A stretch of 63,590 nt of DNA from Sulfurimonas sp. SAG-AH-194-I05 (GCF_029215955.1 NZ_JAEMVA010000008.1:1-63590); one strand, 5' to 3'; positions 7,390-16,894 are shown, numbered from the stretch's first letter. The notes: generated by a model not told the origin, from the sequence alone. Program-made: numbers and translations.

Positions 7390-10047
7390 ATGAACTATAA
7401 AATACAAGCACTCAAAGTACTCTTGAAAATTATCTTTATTATTGCCATAATAGAATTTATGCTTATGCAGGTGCTTGTCTTACTTGATGGTTATTTTAAC
7501 TCGTGGCAAGAAATACTTTTAGATACCTTGTTTTTATCAATACTATCTGCGCCATTACTTTATAAATATATCATATATCCGTTTATAAAAAAAGAAGAAC
7601 AAATACGTAAGCAACTTTGGGAAACAAATGCGATTTTTAGTGCGCATGTTATTGCTTCAAAGAGTGATTTAAAAGGAGTTATTACGTATGTAAGTGAAGC
7701 CTTATGCAAAGTGAGTGGTTATTCTAAAGGGGAACTCATTGGAAAACCTCACAGTATTTTAAGACACCCAGATATGCCCGCATCGTTATTTGAAAACTTG
7801 TGGCAAACAGTTCAAAAGGGGAGTCCTTGGAAGGGAAAAATAAAAAATAAGAAAAAAGATGGTGGGTACTACTGGGTTGAAACAGATATTATACCTGCTC
7901 GTGATAAAGATGAAAATATAGTGGGGTACAACTCTATACGACGTGATATTACAGATGAAATAAAATATGCCCAAAGAGGTAAAATTTTAGAGAATTCGCT
8001 TAATGAAATTTATATTTTTGATGCACGTACCTATAAGTTTCTTTATATAAATAGGGGAGCGGAAAAAAATATTGGTTATACATATGAAGAGATGAAAGAT
8101 ATGACACCTTTAGATATTAAGCCAAGGCTTACAAAAGAAGATTTCATACAATTGATAGCTCCTTTAAATGAAGAAGAACATATATCATTTTCTACCTTGC
8201 ACCAACGCAAAGATAAAACATTTTATAATGTTGATATTTATTTACAAAAGACTATGTGCAAAGACCACCATAGTTATGTGGCTATTATTCTTGATGTGAG
8301 CAAAAGAGTAAAGGCTGAAGAAGAATTAAATGCAAACCTTACAATTTTACATAAACTGACGCAGAATGTTCCAGGAGCACTGTACCAGTATAAACTGCAA
8401 CCAGATGGTACAGCATCTTTTCCTTATGCGAGTGATAATATATACGATGTATATGAAGTTACACCACAAGATGTACGAACAAATGCCCAACGTGTATTTG
8501 ATAATTTGCATCATGAAGATGTCGATATGATTGTAGCATCAATTGAAAAGTCTGCTAAAACAATGCAAGCGTGGACACTCGAATATAGAGTTGATTTACC
8601 AATGAAAGGTGTACGTTGGCTAGAGGGACATTCTCAACCTGAAAAATTAGAAGATGGAAGCATACTATGGCATGGATATATTCATGATATTACGCAGCGT
8701 AAAGAATCAGAACAACTGTTATTAAAACAGCAAAAGATTCTCTTACACCAAGCACATTTTGATGCACTGACAGGCTTGCCAAATAGAACGCTCCTCAACG
8801 ATAGACTAGAAAAAGCAATGAAAAAAGCAAACCGAAATACTACGAAAATCGCGGTACTCTTTGTGGACCTCGACCATTTCAAAGAAATAAACGACTCTTT
8901 AGGTCATAATGTGGGTGATCTAGTTTTACAAGCGATTACAACAAGACTTAAAGACCTTGTTCGGGTTGAAGACACTATATCACGACTTGGTGGTGATGAG
9001 TTTACTATTCTTTTAGAAGACCTTCGTGACGCAAAAGATGCAACGGGCATCTCTAGTAAAATACTTGAAGGTTTATCACTTCCTCTATTAATAGATGAAC
9101 ATGAGTTATATGTTTCAAGTAGTATAGGTATAAGTATATACCCTGATGATGGAGTGGATAAACAAAGTCTTATCAAGTTTGCAGATTCAGCAATGTACAA
9201 AGCAAAAGAAGAAGGAAGAAATAACTTTCAGTTTTATGATTCTAAACTTACAGAACTTGCCTATGAACGTGTTATCATGGAAGCAAGTTTAAGAACCGCT
9301 ATTAAAAACAATGAGTTTGTAGTTTATTACCAGCCACAGGTTGATGGAAGAGATCATACTCTAGTTGGAATGGAAGCTCTTGTAAGGTGGAACCATCCTA
9401 CTATGGGTATGATAGCCCCATTTAAATTTATACCTCTTGCTGAGACCACAGGGCTTATAGTAGCCTTAGATAGAATAGTGATGGAACAAGCAATGACGCA
9501 AGTAGCGCAATGGTACAAAGATGGGCTAAACCCAGGAAAACTTGCAATCAATCTTGCAGTAAAACAACTCCAAACTACAGATTGCCTTGAGGTACTTGAG
9601 AAGGTACTCAAAAAAAATGGTTTTAAAACCCAATGGTTAGAGCTTGAAGTGACTGAGAGTCAAATTATGTCACACCCAGAAGAAGCAATAAAAAAACTTC
9701 AAACGATAAGTGACTTAGGTATTAGTCTCTCTGTAGATGACTTCGGAACAGGCTATTCTTCTTTGGCATACTTAAAAAGGTTACCAATTAATAAGCTCAA
9801 GATTGATAGAGAGTTTATTAAAGACCTGCCAGGAAATGAAGAAGACTGTGGCATTACAAAAGCGATTATTGCCCTTTCTCAGAGTTTAAATTTACGCGTA
9901 ATAGCAGAAGGTGTTGAAACAAAAGAACAAAGAGATTTTGTAGTAGAAAATGGATGTAACAATATTCAAGGGTATTACTACTCCAAACCTATACCAGCAA
10001 GTGCGTTAGAAGTGATTTTAAAAAATGGTTTAGTACAACATGAATAA
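7390..10047 (+). CDS. Membrane PAS-PAS-PAS-GGDEF-EAL dual c-di-GMP protein
   Basis: 885 residues. Two hydrophobic segments in the first 60 residues, then an Aer-type PAS (about 80-190, with SGYSKGELIGKPHSILRHPD and WKGKIKNKKKDGGYYWV), two further PAS-like domains (about 200-310 and 320-435), GGDEF (motif LGGDEF near 533) and EAL (motif EALVRW near 661, DDFGTGYSS near 783). The RxxD I-site (RVED) is present and both active-site motifs look intact, so it could make or break c-di-GMP depending on input. It is divergent from pstB and shares its 156-bp regulatory gap; its start follows AAGGAAA. The next gene overlaps its end by 8 bp. Confidence 0.93.
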   Translation: MNYKIQALKVLLKIIFIIAIIEFMLMQVLVLLDGYFNSWQEILLDTLFLSILSAPLLYKYIIYPFIKKEEQIRKQLWETNAIFSAHVIASKSDLKGVITYVSEALCKVSGYSKGELIGKPHSILRHPDMPASLFENLWQTVQKGSPWKGKIKNKKKDGGYYWVETDIIPARDKDENIVGYNSIRRDITDEIKYAQRGKILENSLNEIYIFDARTYKFLYINRGAEKNIGYTYEEMKDMTPLDIKPRLTKEDFIQLIAPLNEEEHISFSTLHQRKDKTFYNVDIYLQKTMCKDHHSYVAIILDVSKRVKAEEELNANLTILHKLTQNVPGALYQYKLQPDGTASFPYASDNIYDVYEVTPQDVRTNAQRVFDNLHHEDVDMIVASIEKSAKTMQAWTLEYRVDLPMKGVRWLEGHSQPEKLEDGSILWHGYIHDITQRKESEQLLLKQQKILLHQAHFDALTGLPNRTLLNDRLEKAMKKANRNTTKIAVLFVDLDHFKEINDSLGHNVGDLVLQAITTRLKDLVRVEDTISRLGGDEFTILLEDLRDAKDATGISSKILEGLSLPLLIDEHELYVSSSIGISIYPDDGVDKQSLIKFADSAMYKAKEEGRNNFQFYDSKLTELAYERVIMEASLRTAIKNNEFVVYYQPQVDGRDHTLVGMEALVRWNHPTMGMIAPFKFIPLAETTGLIVALDRIVMEQAMTQVAQWYKDGLNPGKLAINLAVKQLQTTDCLEVLEKVLKKNGFKTQWLELEVTESQIMSHPEEAIKKLQTISDLGISLSVDDFGTGYSSLAYLKRLPINKLKIDREFIKDLPGNEEDCGITKAIIALSQSLNLRVIAEGVETKEQRDFVVENGCNNIQGYYYSKPIPASALEVILKNGLVQHE

Positions 10048-12076
10048 TAAAACTAAGATTTTATTAGCTTTATTGTTTGTAATAATAAATAGCAGCATAT
10101 ATTTTTTAATACAAAAAACCACGCAATTTATAATAAAAAATGAGTTACAAGAAAATCAAAATATACTGCATACACATTATGAAATTCTTTTAGAATCGCA
10201 AACACATATTTCATATGCTATTTATAAATCAATAATGAGAAACACAAATACAATAGAGTTACTAGCGAAGTCTTATCATGCCACACAAGATATTCAATCA
10301 AAAAATAGAAATACATTAAAAGAGGAATTAAAAGAACAGTATAAAACAGCTAAAAAGCAAGGAGTACTGCAACTCCATATTGTAAATAAAGACACTATTT
10401 CCTTTTTACGAATGCATAAACCAAATAAATTTGGAGATGATTTAACTGAGATTAGACCTGATTTTAAATACACAAATGAAACAAAAAAAGCGCTAAAAGT
10501 TTTTACACAAGGAAGAGTAGCGCACGGTTTTAGGAATGTATTTCCCATTTTTGATAAGAACAACATACATATTGGAGCGATTGAAATATCATTTTCGAGT
10601 GATAGATTTGAGTGGTATTTAAATAATATAAGTAAAATTCATACCCACTTTTTAATAAATAAAAATATTTTTGATGTCAAAGCGTGGGAGAGAAAAGACT
10701 TAGTTGTGAAATACAAAGTAAGTGCTGAAAATAAAAATTTTATGCTTTCATTTTTATACTTTAAAGAAGACCAATGTATTGATAGAAATATTTTAAAAAA
10801 GAATCATGTAAAAAAAGAAATAGCTTTAAATATGATACATGATAAAAGTTTTAATGTATTTGCTAAAGATGCTGAGGAAGTTATTGTAGCCTCCTTTTTA
10901 CCAGTGAAAAACATGCAAAACAAGACTGTTGCTTGGATTGTTACGTATAAACATTCGCCTATTCTTCACTCTGTGTTTTTGGTTTCGTTTATACTACAAA
11001 TAGTAGTATTTCTTTTATCACTTATAATTATTTTTCTTCTTAAAGAGGAAATTCTTTCAAAGAAAAAAATACAGCGACAAAAAGAAAAAGCTGAAATACA
11101 AACACAGAAAATTGAAAAAAAAGATAAGGAATTACAAAAACAATATGACTTGTTTAACGAAGTTTTAAATAGCACGAATAACATTCTTTTTATCACGGAC
11201 TTTAAAAATGTTCTTTTTTCTAATGAAAAGTTTAAAAATCTATTGAAAATAGAGAAAAGAAAAAAATACGCTACACAAGATGGAACTTTTATAATGCACT
11301 GTGTCTATAAAGAAAACTGTCCAACGGCTCCCACATGTAAAAAGAATTTTAATATTTTAGACTTATTTATCGTAGTGGATGGCTTCTTACATAAAGAATT
11401 ATTACAAGAGAATGAAAGCTTTGTATCTTTAATAAAAAGAACAGAAGAGAAAAATAGAATTGTATCCATGATGAATAGTGATTGTGAAGCTAAAGCGTTT
11501 ACTATTGATATAACGCCCTTAAAAAATGCTAAAGAATGCCTTGTCAGCCTATCTGACATAACAGAAATCAAAGAAGATCTTGTAGTAGTACATAAAAAAG
11601 CATACATTGATGGATTAACACAAGTCTATAATAGAAATAAATTTGATGAACTTTTTGAAGAAGAATTTAAAAGAAGCAAACGCTATAAAGAACCTTTTGC
11701 ATTAGCCATTATAGATATAGACAAGTTTAAAAATTTTAATGACACCTATGGACACCTTCTAGGAGATGAAGTCTTAATTCTTATGGCACAGACTTTAAAT
11801 GCATCTGTGAGAGAAACAGATGTTTTTGCTCGTTGGGGTGGAGAAGAATTTGTAGTATTATTTAAAAATACGAGTCTTCAAGCTGCTTTGGAAGTATCTC
11901 TAAAATTAAAAGATAAAATTGAAGCTAACGAACATAAAACAGCAGGAAGAATTACAGCAAGTTTTGGACTCACTGCATATAAAGACGGAGACACACAGCA
12001 AAGTATCTTTAAAAGATGTGATGATGCTCTTTACTTAGCCAAAAAAAATGGTAGAAACAGAGTGGAGAGTGTTTAA
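10040..12076 (+). CDS. Membrane diguanylate cyclase with large periplasmic sensor
   Basis: 678 residues. Membrane segment at about 6-25, a periplasmic sensor (about 30-300) containing VLQLHIVNKDTISFLRMHKP and GRVAHGFRNVFPIF, which resembles a cache-type ligand-binding domain, a second membrane segment near 313-335, a coiled coil (about 340-375), a PAS-like part with several Cys (about 380-510) and a GGDEF domain. The active site is GGEEF (near 600), with an RxxD site (RETD) five residues upstream. Its start lies inside the end of the previous gene, so the two are translated together. It ends 5 bp from the convergent pstA stop, leaving no room for a separate terminator. Confidence 0.9.
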   Translation: MNNKTKILLALLFVIINSSIYFLIQKTTQFIIKNELQENQNILHTHYEILLESQTHISYAIYKSIMRNTNTIELLAKSYHATQDIQSKNRNTLKEELKEQYKTAKKQGVLQLHIVNKDTISFLRMHKPNKFGDDLTEIRPDFKYTNETKKALKVFTQGRVAHGFRNVFPIFDKNNIHIGAIEISFSSDRFEWYLNNISKIHTHFLINKNIFDVKAWERKDLVVKYKVSAENKNFMLSFLYFKEDQCIDRNILKKNHVKKEIALNMIHDKSFNVFAKDAEEVIVASFLPVKNMQNKTVAWIVTYKHSPILHSVFLVSFILQIVVFLLSLIIIFLLKEEILSKKKIQRQKEKAEIQTQKIEKKDKELQKQYDLFNEVLNSTNNILFITDFKNVLFSNEKFKNLLKIEKRKKYATQDGTFIMHCVYKENCPTAPTCKKNFNILDLFIVVDGFLHKELLQENESFVSLIKRTEEKNRIVSMMNSDCEAKAFTIDITPLKNAKECLVSLSDITEIKEDLVVVHKKAYIDGLTQVYNRNKFDELFEEEFKRSKRYKEPFALAIIDIDKFKNFNDTYGHLLGDEVLILMAQTLNASVRETDVFARWGGEEFVVLFKNTSLQAALEVSLKLKDKIEANEHKTAGRITASFGLTAYKDGDTQQSIFKRCDDALYLAKKNGRNRVESV

Positions 12077-12081
12077 GTACT

Positions 12082-12885
12082 CTAACCCTTAGTTCGAGTA
12101 AGAAACCTCCCCACAAGGTTAATAACCAAAACTAAAACTGTGAGTATAAATGAAGCTGCCCACGCTAAATCACGGCTTGATTCTTCAGGCTCATTTGCTA
12201 AATCGTAAATACTTACTGTGAGGGAAGGAAAACTCTCAGTTAAATCAAGGGAGAAGTAGTTACTTGTTTCAGATGTGAAGAGTAGAGGAGCTGTTTCTCC
12301 TATGATTCTTGCAAAGGCGAGTAGAATTCCTGTCATTATTCCTACCTTTGCGGCTTTAATAACGATGTCTAAAATTACTCTGTACTTTGAAGCACCAAGT
12401 GCTATACCTGCTTCACGAAGTTCACGAGGAACAAGAGAGAGCATGTTATCAGTTGTGTTTATAACAACGGGAATCATCATAATAGCTAAGGCAATAGCAC
12501 CTGCAAAACCACTTGTTCCTCCAGTTGGAATCACTACAACAGCATAAACAAAAGCACCTATAACAATAGAAGGAGCAGACATCATAATGTCACTTAAATT
12601 ACGAATAAGAGAAGTAAAACTACCACGACCATATTCTTGAATGTAAATACCAGCTGCCATTCCAAGTGGTATACCAATAGACGCAGCAAGACCAGCTAAA
12701 ATAAACTGACCAATAATGAGGTTTCGTAGTCCTCCATCAATAAGGTCATTTAAAAATAAGTTAAAATGAAAAGAACCTAAACCCTTGATAAAAAGAGTAA
12801 TGAGAATCCATGCAAGAAAGGATAAACCTATAATTGCAGATAATACAGAGAGTGCTAAAAATATTTTATTTATAATGAGTCGCAT
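12082..12885 (-). CDS. pstA: PstA, phosphate ABC transporter permease
   Basis: 267 residues with six predicted membrane segments. The cytoplasmic EAA-type loop is EAGIALGASKYRVILDIVIKAA, followed by the PstA-typical ARIIGETAPLLFT. It overlaps the last base of pstC, so pstCA are translated as a pair and the proteins form the channel heterodimer. In this cluster pstA ends against the convergent diguanylate cyclase gene and not at pstB. Confidence 0.96.
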   Translation of the reverse strand: MRLIINKIFLALSVLSAIIGLSFLAWILITLFIKGLGSFHFNLFLNDLIDGGLRNLIIGQFILAGLAASIGIPLGMAAGIYIQEYGRGSFTSLIRNLSDIMMSAPSIVIGAFVYAVVVIPTGGTSGFAGAIALAIMMIPVVINTTDNMLSLVPRELREAGIALGASKYRVILDIVIKAAKVGIMTGILLAFARIIGETAPLLFTSETSNYFSLDLTESFPSLTVSIYDLANEPEESSRDLAWAASFILTVLVLVINLVGRFLTRTKG

Positions 12886-13823
12886 TAGTGCACCTTTTTT
12901 AGGAAGTAAAGCTTAGCGATAGAAATAATGCTAAAGCTCATAAGGAAAAGTAGAAGTGCTAAGTAAAATAATGCACTCTCACCTAGTCCACTCGCTTCAC
13001 CGAAGTTGTTCGCCATAGCCACGGGAATAGAGATAGTGGGTGTATTGATGGCTGTTGGAAGCACAAATATCGAACCTATTAAGAAGGCAACTGCCATAGT
13101 CTCACCCAAAGCACGACCAAGTGCTAAAATAATAGAACCGATGATTCCTGTTTTGGAATAAGGAAAAATGATGTCTTTAATCACTTCAAATTTTGTAGCA
13201 CCTAACGCGTAGGCTGATTCTTTTAAAACGCTTGGTGTTGTGTTCATACTATCACGTGTGATAGCCGCCATAAAGGGGAGAATCATTACACCTAAAACAA
13301 GACCGGCTGTGAGGAGTGAAACTTGGTATCCACCAACTAGGTCAGCAACAATAGGTGCAAAATAGTACAATCCCCACATGCCAAAGATAATAGAAGGAAT
13401 AGCAGCTAAAAGTTCAATAGCAATTCCCACAACATGTGAAATATTCTTTGGAGCTATTTCAGCGAGAAAAACAGCGATACCCATAGCAATAGGAAGTGCA
13501 AAAACAAGAGCAATAAGCGTTGTTAGAAGTGTCCCCACTATAGGTACAAGACCACCAAAAACTGTTTTGGTATTGAGGTCTTCATCATCTTCGTCAAAAA
13601 GCATACTATCGTCATCCTCCTCAGTATCTTCTTCGTTTATGATTCCATCATATTTATTTTCTATTGTGATGTCTTTATTCCAGTCAGTATTTGTAATAAA
13701 ATCAAAACCAAATTCGTCTATGGCTACTTTTGAAGAGTTGAAAAGTGTTATAAAAATTCCAACTAAAATAACAAAGACTAAAGATGCACTTGCAAGGGAG
13801 AGTTTTTGAAATATTTTTTCCAT
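12885..13823 (-). CDS. pstC: PstC, phosphate ABC transporter permease, with acidic insert
   Basis: 312 residues with six membrane segments; EAA loop ESAYALGATKFEVIKDIIFP and GRALGETMAV are typical of PstC. Between the first membrane helix (about 13-30) and the conserved FGGLVPIVGTLLTT there is an insert of about 30 residues (about 55-87) that is strongly acidic; residues 64-82 are mostly Glu and Asp. E. coli PstC joins these parts almost directly. The insert should face the periplasm, where PstS docks. The gene has its own promoter with a PHO-box-like repeat 49 bp upstream. Confidence 0.95.
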   Translation of the reverse strand: MEKIFQKLSLASASLVFVILVGIFITLFNSSKVAIDEFGFDFITNTDWNKDITIENKYDGIINEEDTEEDDDSMLFDEDDEDLNTKTVFGGLVPIVGTLLTTLIALVFALPIAMGIAVFLAEIAPKNISHVVGIAIELLAAIPSIIFGMWGLYYFAPIVADLVGGYQVSLLTAGLVLGVMILPFMAAITRDSMNTTPSVLKESAYALGATKFEVIKDIIFPYSKTGIIGSIILALGRALGETMAVAFLIGSIFVLPTAINTPTISIPVAMANNFGEASGLGESALFYLALLLFLMSFSIISIAKLYFLKKVH

Positions 13824-13856
13824 TAAATGATAGACCTCTCTTAAAATATATTCGTA

Positions 13857-13888
13857 AGTGTATAAAAATCTGGTTACATCTTGATTAC
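13857..13888 (-). promoter_or_regulatory. PHO-box-like promoter of pstC-pstA
   Basis: Read on the minus strand: GTAATCAAGATGTAACC (13888-13872), half-sites 11 bp apart, then 9 bp, then TACACT (13862-13857). It has the same arrangement as the pstB, pstS and porin sites. It lies in the 154-bp gap shared with the divergent GGDEF-EAL gene. Confidence 0.8.
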
Positions 13889-13977
13889 TTTAATTAATAA
13901 CTTTATTTAAGGGATGTTTTAGATTGCTTTTATTATAAAGTGAGTATTATCATATATATTTTATGTAAGGAATATAT

Positions 13978-15759
13978 ATGCCATTTTCCATAGAAGATTT
14001 ACAAGAACATAATGAAGAGCTTTTAAAGCTTTTAACACAACATTTACCTGATATGTTATGGGTTAAAGACTTAAATGGTTTGTATTTATATGCTAATAAA
14101 GCTATTTGTGATGGTTTATTAATGGCTAAAGATATACAAGAGCCTATTGGAAAAGGGGATGTGTTTTTTGCTCTTCGTGAGCGTGAATTGCACAAAGATG
14201 AACCACAATGGCATACTTTTGGTGAACTGTGTTTTAACAGTGACCAAGATGTAATTGATAAAAATAAAGCAATGAAGTTTGAAGAATATGGGAACGTTAA
14301 AGGTAAACTCATGTACTTAGAAGTTTACAAAGCACCTTTTTATGATGCACGTGGAAAAATTATTGGCACTGTTGGTGCAGGTAGAGATATTACAAAGTTA
14401 AAAAAAACACACTTAGACTTAGAAAAAAGTCTTCAAAAGCTCGATAAACAAAAAAAAGCACTTGAGTACCAGTCGAGTCATGATAGCTTAACTTCCTTAC
14501 CAAATCGTATAGATTTTACAAGAGAACTTACTGAAAATTTACATTTTGCAAACAATCATGAAAATACTTTAGCTATTTTGTTTATTGATTTAGATAATTT
14601 TAAAGAAATTAATGATTCCCTTGGGCATACTATTGGAGATAAGGTACTCATAGAAGTTACAACTCGAATTAAAAACAAAATGCAGACGAGTGCATTTTTA
14701 GCACGTTTAGGTGGAGATGAGTTTGGAATTATTTTAAAAGGTATGATAACGCAAGAAGAAGTGTCTTTATTTGCAGATGTGCTTATTGCAATCTTAAAAG
14801 AACCATTGCAAATAGGAAATTATACGCTTTATACTTCAATGAGTATAGGGATATCCATGTTTGGAGATGATGGTGATACTGCTACAATTCTTTTAAAAAA
14901 TGCTGATGCTGCAATGTATGAAGCAAAAAAGAATGGAAGAAATTGTTTTTACTTTTATAATAAAAAGATGACTGAGAGTGCCTTAGAAAGAGTTTTTTTA
15001 GAAACTTCTTTGCGACAAGCTTTAAAAGAAGATGCCTTTGTTGTATATTTTCAACCACAGATAAATGCGCAAACGAATACCTTCGTTGGTATGGAAGCTT
15101 TAGTTCGCTGGAACCATCCAAGCCTTGGTATTATAGCACCAGATACATTTATTCCGCTTGCTGAAACTACTGGTATGATTATTGAATTAGACAGAATAGT
15201 GATAACAAAAGCAATGACGCAATTTAAAAAATGGGAAGATGCAGGTTTAAATCCAGGAAAATTATCTTTAAATTTAGCAATGAAGCAAATAGAATCCGAT
15301 GACTTCTTAGAATATCTCGATGCTTTATCTTTGAAGCTTAATTATTCATATAGTAGTTTAGAATTTGAAGTGACTGAGAGTCAAATTATGAACAATCCAC
15401 AAGAGTCTATAAAAATGCTACAAAGTATTCACAACTTGGGTATTTCTATTTCTATTGATGATTTTGGAACTGGATATTCTTCTTTGGCGTATCTTAAACA
15501 TTTACCTATTCATAAGTTGAAAATTGATAAATCTTTTGTTGATTACTTGCCTCAAAATGTAGAAGACTCTGCAATTTGCAAAACGATTATTAGCTTATGT
15601 GAAAATTTAAATTTAGAAGTTATCGCAGAGGGTATTGAAACCAAAGAGCAAAGGGATTTTATGTTAGAAAATGGATGCCACCTCATTCAAGGGTACTTGT
15701 ACTCAAGACCCTTAGATGAAGATGCTATGTTGGCGTATTTAAAGAATAGACTTCTTTAA
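13978..15759 (+). CDS. Cytoplasmic PAS-GGDEF-EAL protein inside the pst cluster
   Basis: 593 residues, no membrane segment. An N-terminal PAS domain (about 15-140, LPDMLWVKDLNGLYLYANKA and VGAGRDITKLK), a short coiled coil, GGDEF (LGGDEF near residue 245) and EAL (EALVRW near 372, DDFGTGYSS near 495). The position of the RxxD inhibition site reads QTSA, so product inhibition is absent. The EAL motifs look intact, so net phosphodiesterase activity is possible. The GGDEF-EAL part is closely similar in sequence to that of the 7390-10047 protein (shared stretches such as LEVTESQIM and IAEGVETKEQRDF-like), suggesting duplication. Its end overlaps the convergent pstS end by 4 bp. Confidence 0.93.
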   Translation: MPFSIEDLQEHNEELLKLLTQHLPDMLWVKDLNGLYLYANKAICDGLLMAKDIQEPIGKGDVFFALRERELHKDEPQWHTFGELCFNSDQDVIDKNKAMKFEEYGNVKGKLMYLEVYKAPFYDARGKIIGTVGAGRDITKLKKTHLDLEKSLQKLDKQKKALEYQSSHDSLTSLPNRIDFTRELTENLHFANNHENTLAILFIDLDNFKEINDSLGHTIGDKVLIEVTTRIKNKMQTSAFLARLGGDEFGIILKGMITQEEVSLFADVLIAILKEPLQIGNYTLYTSMSIGISMFGDDGDTATILLKNADAAMYEAKKNGRNCFYFYNKKMTESALERVFLETSLRQALKEDAFVVYFQPQINAQTNTFVGMEALVRWNHPSLGIIAPDTFIPLAETTGMIIELDRIVITKAMTQFKKWEDAGLNPGKLSLNLAMKQIESDDFLEYLDALSLKLNYSYSSLEFEVTESQIMNNPQESIKMLQSIHNLGISISIDDFGTGYSSLAYLKHLPIHKLKIDKSFVDYLPQNVEDSAICKTIISLCENLNLEVIAEGIETKEQRDFMLENGCHLIQGYLYSRPLDEDAMLAYLKNRLL

Positions 15760-16757
15760 ATACCTTTACTTTTCCAATATCCTCGAACTTTATATGTTAG
15801 ACTCTCCGGTAAGGGAACAAAACCTAAGCTTTTCGCTATCTCTTGACCATCTGTATAAATCCAGTCAAAAAACTTTGTTACATTTTTGTTTGTTGCCTTT
15901 TTTTCTGATGGAAGGAGTATAAATGTAGCTGCAACCATAGGGTATGACAACGCACCTTTAGGGTCAGCTATAATGGCATAAAAGTCTTTCGTAGGGTTAA
16001 GTTTTGCTTTTGAAGCAGCTGCTTGGAAAGATTCTAGTGTCGGTATGATATATTTACCTGCTTTATTTTCAACTATTGCCATAGAAATGTTGTTTGATTT
16101 CGCATCAGCATAATCAATATAGCCAATAGAGTATGAAGTTTGTTTTAAAAGTGTAGCAACACCAGAGTTTGTTTTCCCACCTATATGATGATCTCCTTGC
16201 CATGAAAGTGATTTTTTAGCACCAAACTTTTTTCTCCATTCTTTTGAGATTTTACTTAAATAATAGGTAAAGTTATAGGTAGTTCCTGAACCATCAGCAC
16301 GGTGAACAAAGGTGAGTTTAGCATGTGGAAGCTTCGCATGTGGATTTTCTTTAACTATACGTTTATCATCCCAGTATTTTATTGAGCCATCAGCGATTTT
16401 TACAAGAGCATTTCTACTTAGTCTTAGGTTCTCTACATGTGGAATATTATAGCCCATAGTAATAGCACCAACAACAGCTGGAAATTGATACAGACCATTT
16501 TTCTTTAATGTTTTAGGTGAAAGTGGTTTGTCTGTTCCTGCAAAATCAACTGAACGTGCTTTTGCATCTTTTATACCTTTAGAAGAACCTTTCTTTATAT
16601 AGTCTACTTTAATTCCTGTACTTTTATAATAAGCCTTAATCCACTTTTGGTAAACGCTATAAGGAAATGATGCTCCACTTCCTTTTATTATGTCTGATGC
16701 ATGAAGACCAGTTACTAAAACCGTACTAACAAGAGCAATTTTAAATGCTTTTTTCAT
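15756..16757 (-). CDS. pstS: PstS, periplasmic phosphate-binding protein
   Basis: 333 residues. Signal peptide MKKAFKIALVSTVLVTGLHA, probably cut before SDIIKG. Phosphate-binding elements GSGASFPYSVYQKW near the N-terminus and HRADGSGTTYNFTYYL in the middle match the PstS family. It captures phosphate and hands it to PstC/PstA. A PHO-box-like promoter sits 44 bp upstream, divergent from the porin gene. It is separated from pstC by the GGDEF-EAL gene on the other strand. Confidence 0.96.
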   Translation of the reverse strand: MKKAFKIALVSTVLVTGLHASDIIKGSGASFPYSVYQKWIKAYYKSTGIKVDYIKKGSSKGIKDAKARSVDFAGTDKPLSPKTLKKNGLYQFPAVVGAITMGYNIPHVENLRLSRNALVKIADGSIKYWDDKRIVKENPHAKLPHAKLTFVHRADGSGTTYNFTYYLSKISKEWRKKFGAKKSLSWQGDHHIGGKTNSGVATLLKQTSYSIGYIDYADAKSNNISMAIVENKAGKYIIPTLESFQAAASKAKLNPTKDFYAIIADPKGALSYPMVAATFILLPSEKKATNKNVTKFFDWIYTDGQEIAKSLGFVPLPESLTYKVRGYWKSKGI

Positions 16758-16785
16758 ATAAACAACCTTTATTTTTGATGTTGGA

Positions 16786-16817
16786 AGTATAAAATGAGTT
16801 GGTTATATTTTGGTTAC
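16786..16817 (-). promoter_or_regulatory. PHO-box-like promoter of pstS
   Basis: Read on the minus strand: GTAACCAAAATATAACC (16817-16801), half-sites 11 bp apart, 9 bp, then TATACT (16791-16786). It stands back to back with the porin site at 16834-16865. Confidence 0.8.
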
Positions 16818-16833
16818 AGTTTAATCTTTTTAT

Positions 16834-16865
16834 GTAATCGATATGTAACTAAAATATTCTATAAT
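16834..16865 (+). promoter_or_regulatory. PHO-box-like promoter of the porin gene
   Basis: Read on the plus strand: GTAATCGATATGTAACT (16834-16850), half-sites 11 bp apart, 9 bp, then a perfect TATAAT (16860-16865). It has the same design as the three pst promoters but faces the opposite way. Confidence 0.8.
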
Positions 16866-16894
16866 TGCACCATCACAAAAAAGGAAATAAACAA

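Noticed and set aside
16321..16345. Local tandem repeat in pstS (two GCATGTGG copies 15 bp apart)
   Set aside because: It encodes a short repeated peptide (PHAKLPHAKL) in a well-conserved protein; treated only as part of the 10-mer observation.
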